Under the pieces are notes generated by a model. That model worked only from the letters and a program-made list of their open reading frames with translations, did not search any database and was not told the origin of the DNA. DNA of 41,649 nt. Origin: Smittium culicis (lineage: Eukaryota; Kickxellomycota; Harpellomycetes; Harpellales; Legeriomycetaceae). Every line of letters starts with the position of its first letter. Within the stretch, counting starts at the first letter, position 1. The position numbers were made by a program, and so were the translations under genes. The stretch covers positions 1 through 41,649 of the forward strand of contig LSSN01000840.1 in assembly GCA_001970855.1 (NCBI GenBank), read 5' to 3'. Of this stretch, positions 35,060 to 41,649 are shown in pieces.

Positions 35060-36587
35060 TTAAATTCAGTAATATTTGAAAACATGTAATAGTTTGACCA
35101 GAATTCCTGTGCAACAATATATGAAAAAGGATCACCTGCGTCAGCTGCCAAGGCCTATCCTATGGCACAACTTTTTGTGTGAATGGTATTTGATGCACGT
35201 AAAATAAGATCTGAAAGTATATGAATATTACTGGCGAATGAGTCCATAATAAAAAGGCTTACTATAGTCATGTATGTGTCTTAATAGCATATAAAACATA
35301 TTATCTGGATGATTTTCATGTTTCAACCTACACTCGTCATCCTTTGTGCCTAGGATATATGAATTATATACCTCTAAAGGGTACAATACTAGATCAGCAT
35401 GAGATTGTGTATCTCATGGCTTCAATATTGGTTTTCCACCGCGCTTTTCCTTTGGTGCTATCACCGCAAGTCTTAGGACGTCATTAGAAATTATTTTCAT
35501 CGAGTCTTCAATGCTTCGAATTTCTCTTTATTGTAATAGCAAGCAGTTTGATAAAATTCAGCAAAATTTTGATATCAAAAGTTTGATTTTTAGATCTGAT
35601 TTTGTTCAGCACTCTCTTGGCTGAGTTATTACCGAAGTTATATCAAAAAATATCAGAAAAAATAACCTGATAGAATATCCCTTTAGGGCTTCAAAGAAAT
35701 AAGCAATATAATTTGTTAGATCTACTAGCGCTAAGTCACAAAGGAGATGCATCAGCGCCGACTTTTATACCTTTTTTTTTTATAGGGATAATTTGTATTA
35801 TAAATAGGCATTTATTTGTGAGTTGAATATTTCAGCAGCATTAACTCTCCTGGTTATTACTTGATTAATTCGAAATTCCAATAAGTGCTTTTTTGATGGA
35901 AAATAGTCCCGCATACTCTTATCTGTTCTTGTATTGGATAAAATAATATCAATTTTTTGATCTTCAATACCTTAGCCGAGTAGAGCGCACTGTTGATGTT
36001 CCAACTCATTAAATACATAAATTAATTTTTCTTTAAAGGAGAATTTCCTCTTTTGGGGCCGGTAACCACAACTGTTCCAGTTGATGATATTTTTTGTAAG
36101 TTTTAAAATTTCTTTAGTCCTGGATACCACATTGAATATGGCCGCTGTTGGATTACTAGTATTAATTTCAGTCGTTTTCTGCAAACTTTCTGGATTACTT
36201 GATGGATCAAGCTTCACTGTGGGTAGCAGTAAGCGCTCTTCCATTGAAAAAATAGCTGCATGAAGGCGTCTATTTCTAAGGCTTCATTTTCGAGGTATAG
36301 GCTGTAATATTTCTCCAGTTGCGCGTATTTTGCTGAAGCGAATATATCTATGCATCTGCTTCCGAATTATGCTTGGATATAATTTAAGAAAGTTATTTAA
36401 ATTGAACACTCTGTCTGCGCAGTCATCCGCGATGAGGCATTTGCTGGGTAAATTGGTGAAGAGATGTAGGTAACCTGTAGGCGTGTTCCTGTATTCAAGC
36501 AATTTCCCCATATTTTCTGTACAATTTCAAGCTATTTGGGGAGGCTGTACTGACAAACTTGTTATATTATGCCAATGTTGTAGTATT
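35060..36587 (-). pseudogene. Decayed tyrosine-recombinase transposon (DIRS- or Crypton-like)
   Basis: Minus-strand coding remnants with frameshifts and stops. Upstream part: an open stretch 36511-36284 (ADDCADRVFNLNNFLK, IRATGEILQPIPR) and 36244-35972 (FNVVSRTKEILKLTKNI). Downstream part, near 35500-35230: VLRLAVIAPKEKRGGKPI, then SHADLVLYPLEVYNSYILG. After one frame change, near 35225-35070: SDLILRASNTIHTKSCAIG, a stop, ALAADAGDPFSYIVAQEFW, then SNYYMF. The order (Lys-rich beta strand, Leu-x-Pro-Leu spacer, helix with a conserved basic residue, then Trp-Ser-x-Tyr-Tyr) fits the catalytic domain of phage-integrase-type recombinases. The expected second Arg appears as Cys (TGT). Which class of element it belongs to is inferred. 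The chromovirus LTR begins at 36588 inside its upstream side. Confidence 0.5.
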
Positions 36588-36715
36588 TGTGATGGACTTA
36601 TTGGTAATATGATTTTATTAGATAATATTATGAAGAGAGTAATATACACTAGAACTAGTACAAGAACAAGAACAAGAGTGAGAAAATAGATAGAAACTAG
36701 GACAAGGAATTAATG

Positions 36716-36726
36716 TTGAAAAGCTT
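36716..36726 (-). promoter_or_regulatory. Putative self-primer sequence at the RNA 5' end
   Basis: On the minus strand AAGCTTTTCAA starts 37 nt after the start of the TATATAAA box, where transcription would be expected to begin. It is exactly complementary to the 11 nt at 41602-41592 next to the 5' LTR. This is the arrangement of Tf1-type self-priming. The start site is inferred from TATA spacing. Confidence 0.5.
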
Positions 36727-36751
36727 AGCCATAACATCTTATGGCTAAGCT
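36722..36751. other. LTR hairpin, 13-bp stem
   Basis: AGCTTAGCCATAA and TTATGGCTAAGCT pair perfectly around a 4-nt loop. It overlaps the first bases of the putative self-primer and sits between TATA box and the predicted RNA start. Confidence 0.7.
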
Positions 36752-36891
36752 CAGGTTTATATACCCAGACTTGTATTTTAGTTAATGAGCTTTAGGTATG
36801 CTATGAACAATTAGATTGACTTGATTACAATGTAATGGGAAATCGGGATTCTGATTGGCATTCGATGACAATTAGAATCAAGCCCATTACA

Positions 36892-36905
36892 CTATCTCCC
36901 CCCTT
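36892..36905 (-). promoter_or_regulatory. Polypurine tract
   Basis: On the minus strand AAGGGGGGAGATAG directly abuts the 3' LTR start TGTAATGG, the standard position for the plus-strand DNA primer of an LTR retrotransposon. Confidence 0.8.
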
Positions 36906-36920
36906 AATTTTTAAAAATTT

Positions 36921-36965
36921 TAGTTTTTTAGTTTTTTAGTTTTTTAGTTTTTTAGTTTTTTTTTT
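36921..36965. repeat. 9-bp tandem repeat TAGTTTTTT
   Basis: About five units between the polypurine tract and the integrase 3' end. Minus-strand sense AAAAAACTA. Confidence 0.8.
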
Positions 36966-37070
36966 AAACAAAAAAATAAATAAATAATTATCGCAATTGT
37001 GGATAATTAACGCGAATTATAAATTTCCGTCTATTTTCTTCCGCGGCGGTCCTCGCTTCGCTCGGGTCCC

Positions 37071-37103
37071 CCCACCTTACATCGCGAAGCGATGTAAGGT
37101 GGG
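37071..37103. other. GC-rich hairpin, perfect 15-bp stem
   Basis: CCCACCTTACATCGC, loop GAA, GCGATGTAAGGTGGG. It lies in the 3' untranslated part of the chromovirus, 57 nt past the integrase stop, next to another GC-rich block (CCGCGGCGGTCCTCGCTTCG at about 37040). Both share the motif GCGAAGCGA or its complement. Very different in composition from the surrounding element. Confidence 0.85.
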
Positions 37104-37159
37104 AGTTAAGTTGTAATCGGTGATATACGATTGTTCGATTTATTTTGATTTTTATTCGG

Positions 37160-38434
37160 TTATTTTTCGGCGAATTTAATTCGAATTCGCTTATTTCTTT
37201 GTATCGCGATCAATTTTGATGTTTTCTTTTTTCTTGGGGGAATAATCGTTTTTTCGCTAGGTTTTCCTGGATTGGTTTGGTGAAACTTTAAAGTTAAATC
37301 GACATTTGTTATCGTTGATTTGTGAACCCAATTTCGGTCGTGGTAATTGGTACCCTCATATAAAACTAAATAATTCAGCTTACCATAGTGTATCCTTGAG
37401 TCTAGTATTTCTTTTATTATTAAAGGCTCATCTATTATTGAGTATTGCGATTCTATATCATTATTTATATGGCTCAATTCGTTGATTTTCTTTTTTTCCA
37501 GCAGTGATATATGAAATACCGGGTGTATTTTTAACGACTGTGGGAGAATTAGTCTATATGTTACTTTATTGATCACTTTATATATTTTGAATGGTCCTAA
37601 AAATCTATGATCCAGCTTCTTAGAAGGTCGGTTTGTTTTGATATTGCGTGAATTGAGCCAGACGAAATCACCTTCTTGGAACGGCTCTATATCTACTCGA
37701 TTTTTGTCGGCAAATCGTTTATATTCTGTAACTGCTTTTTCGAGATTGGTTGTCAGTATTTTTTGAATCTCTTTTATTTCTAATACCCTGGCCTCAGCAT
37801 CTGGAACTACTGAAGAGAAGCTTGATATAGAATTGAATTTTGGGTGATATCCCATTAACGCATAAAATGGCGAGAATTTTGATGATATATGAGCTGAATT
37901 ATTATATGCAAATTCAGCTAGTGGAAGTAGCCTTTTCCAGTCCGTTTTCTGAAAGTTCACGTAGCATCGTAGATACTGTTCTAGGACTTGGTTTATTCTT
38001 TCCGTCTGACCATCGGTTTCAGGATGAAATGAGCTCGAGAGTTTTATTTTGACTTTCATTAGTTTAAGAACCCTTTTATAAAACTGTGAAGTAAACTGGG
38101 TACCTCTATCCGATATAATGTCCTCGGGAAATCCAAACTTACTGAATATATTATCGATAATAATATCTACTGTTTCTTTTGAGTCAGGTAGCTTCTTCAG
38201 AGGGATAAATCTTGACATTTTCGTAAATCGGTCCGCTACTACAAGTATAGTAGTATGTCCTTCTGATGGTGGAAGCTCCACTATGAAATCGAGTGATATT
38301 GATGACCATGGTTTGCTTGAAATGGGTGGAGGGTGTAACAACCCAGACTTTTTGTGTCTTTTGGTTTTAGTTCTGTTGCACACGTCGCAAGATTCGACAT
38401 AATTTTTTATATAAGCTTTCATTTTTGGAAACAA
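37160..38434 (-). CDS. Chromovirus integrase with chromodomain (downstream part of pol, frameshifted)
   Basis: Open stretch of 424 codons in the frame one base off from the upstream pol frame. It starts just after the break, with the CxxC half of the integrase zinc finger (Cys16, Cys19 in ESCDVCNRTK). The catalytic triad is Asp49 (SLDF), Asp109 (SDRGTQF) and Glu145 (TDGQTERIN), spaced D-x59-D-x35-E as expected. A GPY-like region (HRFLGPFKIYK) and a C-terminal chromodomain (about residues 330-390; IIKEILDSRI, YLVLYEGTNYHDRNWV) follow, then a Lys/Arg-rich tail. The chromodomain likely steers integration by binding modified histones. There is no own ATG, so this part is expressed only as part of Pol, which the frameshift would prevent. 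Confidence 0.9.
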   Translation of the reverse strand: MFPKMKAYIKNYVESCDVCNRTKTKRHKKSGLLHPPPISSKPWSSISLDFIVELPPSEGHTTILVVADRFTKMSRFIPLKKLPDSKETVDIIIDNIFSKFGFPEDIISDRGTQFTSQFYKRVLKLMKVKIKLSSSFHPETDGQTERINQVLEQYLRCYVNFQKTDWKRLLPLAEFAYNNSAHISSKFSPFYALMGYHPKFNSISSFSSVVPDAEARVLEIKEIQKILTTNLEKAVTEYKRFADKNRVDIEPFQEGDFVWLNSRNIKTNRPSKKLDHRFLGPFKIYKVINKVTYRLILPQSLKIHPVFHISLLEKKKINELSHINNDIESQYSIIDEPLIIKEILDSRIHYGKLNYLVLYEGTNYHDRNWVHKSTITNVDLTLKFHQTNPGKPSEKTIIPPRKKKTSKLIAIQRNKRIRIKFAEK

Positions 38435-40608
38435 ATGGAATCGGCTACCAATTCGACTGTTTTCTTTACGCCGGTGTGACCTGCCAGTTGGGAATCATGG
38501 TAAGCCGCTATGAGTATCTGTCTGTATGATTCAGGAATATAGCTGCGATTGTTGTAGAATATCAACCCATTTTGTAACTGGAATTTCCCTCCCGGTTTTA
38601 TGTCCTTTCTTATTTTGATTGCTGTTTCGTCGGATAAAGATTCGATTCTGATCCTTGATTCTGAAACCCTTTTGGATACCAGTGTGTTCAGAAAATGGGT
38701 TGAGCTGAGTATTTTGTTTTCTTTGTTGACTTTAGATATGTTTTCTATTTTTCTGGATAGCGCGTCTGGTTTTCCTCCAAGTTTCCCTGGTCTATATAAT
38801 ATTTTAAAATCGTACCGGGAAAATATCAAAGACCACCTCGCATGCCTCCTATTTAACGTTTTGGCTCTTTTAAAGTACTCTAAATTTTTATGGTCAGTTA
38901 ATACTACGAAGGTATGATCAGCTCCTTCCAAGTATTGTCTCCATTCTTTTAACGCTACTACGATAGCCAGCAATTCTTTGTCATAAACGTCGTAATTTAT
39001 TTCTGCAGGTAGAAATTTTTTGGATAAGTACGCTATTGGTTGAAGTTCACCGTCTTTGTTTCTTTGGGATAGTACCGCTCCCATGGCGTAATCTGAGGCG
39101 TCTGTCTCTACGATATATTCTTGATCCGGATCGGCGTATTTTAGGATCGGTGAGTTTGTTAACAGGCTTTTTATTTGATCAAATGATGATTGGCATTCGT
39201 TGGTCCAGTTAAATGAGCTATTCTTCTTCAATAATTGTGTTAATGGATGCGTTAGTACCGACATATTAGGGATGAATTTCCTATAGTAATTGACAAACCC
39301 TAGGAAAATTTGTATTTCTTTCGTAGATGTAGGCGTTTTCCATTTCTCCACATTTTTAATTTTTTCGGGGTCGGTTTTAACACCCTTTTCCGATATGACA
39401 TGTCCAAGGAAATCTACTTGCCTTTGATGGAACATGCATTTTTCCAATTTGCAAAACAATCCATTATCTTGTAGCCTTTGAAGTACGTTCTTTACGTGAA
39501 CGATATGATCCTGTTCGTTATCGGAGTATATTAATATATCGTCTAGGTATGCAATCGCATAGTCGTCTAACACGTCTCTCAGTACATCATTTACGAAATG
39601 TTGAAAGGTAGCTGGCGCGTTTGTAAGACCGAAAGGCATAACCTGGTACTCAAAATGACCGTAACGACACCTGAATGCAGTTTTCCATTCGTCTCCTGGT
39701 TTTATTCTGACTAGGTTGTACGCGCCCCTCAAGTCAAGTTTAGTAAATAATTTTGCTTTACTGAGACGGTCGAATGAATCGTCTATCCTGGGTAGAGGGT
39801 GACGATTTTTTATTGTAATATCATTTAACTTGCGGTAATCTACGCATGGCCGAAGACCTCCATCTTTTTTATTTACGAACATTATAGGAGATCCTGCTGG
39901 TGACTTAGAGGGTCGAATAAACCCGGATTTTAAGTTTTCATCAATATATACTTTAAGAGTTTTGTGTTCGTCTTGGGAAAGTGAATATATTGGTCCCCAG
40001 GATGGTTGTGACTCAGGTATCAAGTCTATTGGACAATCATAAGGACGGTGCGGTGGTAATTCCAATGCTTTTTCCTTGTCAAATACGGTTTTGTATTTTA
40101 TATACTCATTTGGAATATTTATAACTTCTGGTTGGGTTTGCTGCAATAATAACGTGTTTATAGATTTAGTTTGTATACAGTTGTCTATACAGAATTTTGA
40201 GTTGAATTTTATACTTTTGTTGGTCCAATCTATATCAGGATTGTGTGTTTTTAACCAGGGTAATCCTAAAACTATAGGTATTTTTGGAGAGTTAATTGGA
40301 TAGAAATCTATTGAATCTTTATGATTATCTTCTACCATAATCTCGACATTGATATATTTTTTTGATATTGGTTTGTCCATTAGTGATGAACCGTCAATTG
40401 TTTCTAAACTGATATTAAAATTTAATGCTTCGGATTTTGTATTATTATTTATGGCAAATTCTTCATCGATAAAGTTTTCCGATGCGCCCGAATCAATGAG
40501 ACAGTTAGTTAAAACGAAAGATTTTTTATGTTCTGAATAATATTTTATTTGGATAATAAACCTATTATAACTAGAATTGGTATATAAACTAAAGAAATCT
40601 GCACTCAA
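38419..40608 (-). CDS. Chromovirus pol: protease, reverse transcriptase, RNase H, start of integrase
   Basis: Frame of 729 codons (first shown codon is TTG; no ATG start). Protease: CLIDSGASENFID with Asp39. Reverse transcriptase: LDLRGAYNLVRI, MPFGLTNAPATFQ and the active-site YLDD at residues 354-357. RNase H: ETDASDYAMGAVLSQ, KELLAIV, LTDHKNLEYF. Then the His half of the integrase zinc finger (HDSQLAGHTGVKKT) and a premature stop at 38419-38421. The frame is open upstream into the gag overlap in the -1 frame, so expression is expected by ribosomal frameshifting. The missing base near 38430 splits the zinc finger from the rest of integrase. Confidence 0.93.
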   Translation of the reverse strand: MSADFFSLYTNSSYNRFIIQIKYYSEHKKSFVLTNCLIDSGASENFIDEEFAINNNTKSEALNFNISLETIDGSSLMDKPISKKYINVEIMVEDNHKDSIDFYPINSPKIPIVLGLPWLKTHNPDIDWTNKSIKFNSKFCIDNCIQTKSINTLLLQQTQPEVINIPNEYIKYKTVFDKEKALELPPHRPYDCPIDLIPESQPSWGPIYSLSQDEHKTLKVYIDENLKSGFIRPSKSPAGSPIMFVNKKDGGLRPCVDYRKLNDITIKNRHPLPRIDDSFDRLSKAKLFTKLDLRGAYNLVRIKPGDEWKTAFRCRYGHFEYQVMPFGLTNAPATFQHFVNDVLRDVLDDYAIAYLDDILIYSDNEQDHIVHVKNVLQRLQDNGLFCKLEKCMFHQRQVDFLGHVISEKGVKTDPEKIKNVEKWKTPTSTKEIQIFLGFVNYYRKFIPNMSVLTHPLTQLLKKNSSFNWTNECQSSFDQIKSLLTNSPILKYADPDQEYIVETDASDYAMGAVLSQRNKDGELQPIAYLSKKFLPAEINYDVYDKELLAIVVALKEWRQYLEGADHTFVVLTDHKNLEYFKRAKTLNRRHARWSLIFSRYDFKILYRPGKLGGKPDALSRKIENISKVNKENKILSSTHFLNTLVSKRVSESRIRIESLSDETAIKIRKDIKPGGKFQLQNGLIFYNNRSYIPESYRQILIAAYHDSQLAGHTGVKKTVELVADSICFQK
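38422..38440 (-). other. Single-base frameshift in the integrase zinc finger
   Basis: The minus strand changes from frame ...GTA GCC GAT TCC ATT (upstream) to ...TTT CCA AAA ATG AAA (downstream), consistent with loss of one base. Upstream supplies HxxxH-type residues, downstream CxxC. It may be a real mutation or a homopolymer sequencing error near TTTCCAAAAA. Confidence 0.8.
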
Positions 40609-40622
40609 CAGTAACTTTCGTT

Positions 40623-41537
40623 CTACTGTTGAGCTGGACCTTTTCCCGGATTTGATTTCTTGTTGCAGTTATTTGCAACATGTCCAGATTCGCCACAGTA
40701 CATGCATAGCCCGTTTTCGAATCTTCGAGTTTTTTCTTCCGCTGATAAGGGTCCTCTTGGTCTTGGAGAAAGGTAGTCTATTTCCATTGGTACAGGAGGT
40801 TCGGTTTTTGTAACAGGGTTTGAGTTATTACCATAAAACTTCTGAGTGAAACCATTTCTGAACGGGTTATGACTTTTGTAGGTTGGTCTGTCTCTGAGGA
40901 ACATATCTCGATTTGATAGACGTAGGTCGATGAGCATTGCAGCGTCAATGCAGTCTTCGAGTCTATCAGGAATTTCAGTAACCATGAGGTAGTTCATGAC
41001 ACTATCGTTAAGTCCCCTCAAAAATTGATCAACAAGAGCTAGTTGATCGTAACCAGATTCACGGCCTAAAACTCTGAAATGTGCTGCGTATGCTGCGACA
41101 GATCTTCCTCCCTGATGGCATTTTCGAAGCATTCCTCTGGCGTTTATTGCGATGTTCGGATCTGAAAAGTTTCTTCTAAATTGTGCTAAAAATCTTTCGT
41201 AGCTACTCAAACAGGGGTCGTTATCTTTTACCATGGAGGTGAACCATATCATTGCTGGACCGAGTAAATGCGTGCCTAAAAAAATAATTTTGTCTCGGTC
41301 GTTGGTGAATACGTCGCTTTTTGACCAGAAGTATAATTGTATACTCGATTCAAATGCTTGAAATTCTTTTGGGGTTCCGTCAAACTTGGGCGGATCTGGT
41401 AGTTTGACCTTTCCTGAAAAACATGATTCGCTGCCTTCTGATAAGTTGTTGGAGAATACTGGGATGATTGGTGAAGCGAAGGTGCCTTCTGGCTCCAAGT
41501 CAATTTGCTGATTAAATATGTTCGATTGTTGGTTCAT
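40623..41537 (-). CDS. Chromovirus gag
   Basis: 304-residue capsid/nucleocapsid polyprotein, forming the cytoplasmic virus-like particle that packages element RNA. A Pro-rich lead (KLPDPPKFDGTPKEFQAF) opens the retrotransposon-gag domain, and ARGMLRKCHQGGRSVAAYA and FLRGLNDSVMNYL continue it (roughly residues 50-205). A CCHC zinc knuckle CMYCGESGHVANNC (278-291) lies near the C-terminus. The ATG at 41537 is 67 nt after the 5' LTR edge. The 3' end overlaps the pol frame and holds a slippery site. Confidence 0.92.
   Translation of the reverse strand: MNQQSNIFNQQIDLEPEGTFASPIIPVFSNNLSEGSESCFSGKVKLPDPPKFDGTPKEFQAFESSIQLYFWSKSDVFTNDRDKIIFLGTHLLGPAMIWFTSMVKDNDPCLSSYERFLAQFRRNFSDPNIAINARGMLRKCHQGGRSVAAYAAHFRVLGRESGYDQLALVDQFLRGLNDSVMNYLMVTEIPDRLEDCIDAAMLIDLRLSNRDMFLRDRPTYKSHNPFRNGFTQKFYGNNSNPVTKTEPPVPMEIDYLSPRPRGPLSAEEKTRRFENGLCMYCGESGHVANNCNKKSNPGKGPAQQ
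40641..40647 (-). promoter_or_regulatory. -1 ribosomal frameshift site GGGAAAA between gag and pol
   Basis: In the gag frame the heptamer reads G GGA AAA, a valid X XXY YYZ slippery sequence, five codons before the gag stop (TAG 40625-40623). After a -1 slip, the frame stays open through into pol. No pseudoknot was verified downstream. Confidence 0.6.
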
Positions 41538-41591
41538 TTTTATTTACTAGGATAAAAATTTTTATTAGTTCTTTTAATTAACTAATGTAAG

Positions 41592-41602
41592 AAGCTTTTC
41601 AA
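41592..41602 (-). promoter_or_regulatory. Primer-binding site of self-priming type
   Basis: Two nt inside the 5' LTR edge (41605). Minus-strand sense TTGAAAAGCTT lacks the TGG expected for a tRNA 3' CCA primer and is instead an exact complement of AAGCTTTTCAA in the LTR (36726-36716). Confidence 0.55.
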
Positions 41603-41604
41603 AC

Positions 41605-41649
41605 TGTGATGGACTTATTGTTAATATGATTTTATTAGATAATATTATG
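41605..41649 (-). repeat. 5' LTR of the chromovirus (partial, cut by window end)
   Basis: The 45 bp beginning TGTGATGGACTTATTG match the first 45 bp of the left LTR with one difference. Confidence 0.9.

Larger units (their letters stand above)
36588..36891 (-). repeat. 3' LTR of the chromovirus (304 bp)
   Basis: Bounded by TGTGATGG at 36588 and CCATTACA at 36884-36891 on the plus strand. Its left edge is fixed by comparison with the right LTR, where similarity begins exactly at TGTGATGG. It contains a minus-strand TATATAAA box (36763-36756), a 13-bp-stem hairpin (36722-36751), the putative self-primer sequence (36726-36716) and a CTTGTTCTTG repeat in the downstream part. Confidence 0.9.
36588..41649 (-). 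mobile_element. Ty3/gypsy chromovirus LTR retrotransposon (5' LTR runs off window)
   Basis: Order on the minus strand: partial 5' LTR (41649-41605), primer-binding site, gag, pol with protease, reverse transcriptase, RNase H and integrase with C-terminal chromodomain, polypurine tract, 3' LTR (36891-36588). The LTR termini TGTAATGG...CCATCACA are inverted-repeat-like. The visible 45 bp of the right LTR match 36588-36632 apart from one base, indicating a recent insertion. Protease-RT-RNaseH-integrase order and the chromodomain place it among chromoviruses (Metaviridae). The left flank 5-mer is GTATT; the right flank lies outside the window, so target duplication cannot be checked. Confidence 0.93.

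Noticed and set aside
1..41649. CRISPR arrays, prophage or bacterial operons
   Set aside because: No spaced direct-repeat arrays; spliced eukaryotic genes throughout.

Overview
This is a fungal nuclear window. It has spliced housekeeping genes with GT..AG introns (mostly 87-175 nt), Fungi-type gene contents (GH17 glucanase, monofunctional SAICAR synthetase, Pol I/III subunit AC40, coproporphyrinogen oxidase, single-domain UDP-glucose 4-epimerase), very AT-rich gene-poor spacers and several transposon classes. The epimerase has no fused mutarotase domain and the genes are intron-rich, which argues against Saccharomycetaceae. An early-diverging (zygomycete-grade, e.g. Harpellales-like) or other AT-rich lineage fits, but the species cannot be named from sequence alone.

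Layout. 1-540: decayed transposase-like frame (BED-finger-like) on the minus strand. 541-10580: AT-rich spacer holding a 5'-truncated LINE tail (8143-8302) and a piggyBac-like MITE (9278-9463). 10766-11980: secreted GH17 glucanase with 15 SAPAT-type repeats. 12263-12845: 583 N assembly gap ending in a LINE 3' end. 13244-13732: probable small three-exon membrane-protein gene. 14132-15460: ADE1-type SAICAR synthetase, five exons. Convergent to it, 16072-17664 (minus) is the six-exon RPC40/AC40 gene, followed upstream by HEM13 (18488-19910, minus) with a 17-nt microexon. 19911-30609: mostly empty AT-rich DNA with a decayed LINE at about 25330-26500. 30610-31875 (minus): GAL10/GALE epimerase with an unusual possible signal-anchor extension. 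33831-34019: second piggyBac-like MITE with intact TTAA flanks. 35060-36587 (minus): decayed tyrosine-recombinase element. 36588-41649 (minus): Ty3/gypsy chromovirus, nearly complete, whose 5' LTR runs off the window.

How parts relate. The host genes are ordinary metabolism (purine and heme synthesis, galactose/UDP-sugar metabolism, wall glucan processing, rRNA/tRNA transcription) and do not form a cluster. The most striking system is the chromovirus. It appears to use a Tf1-like self-primer: 11 nt in its LTR are exactly complementary to the sequence 2 nt inside the 5' LTR. It joins gag to pol by a GGGAAAA -1 slippery site. This copy carries a one-base frameshift in the integrase zinc finger, so it is probably inactive or has a sequence error. 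It appears to have landed inside the older tyrosine-recombinase element.
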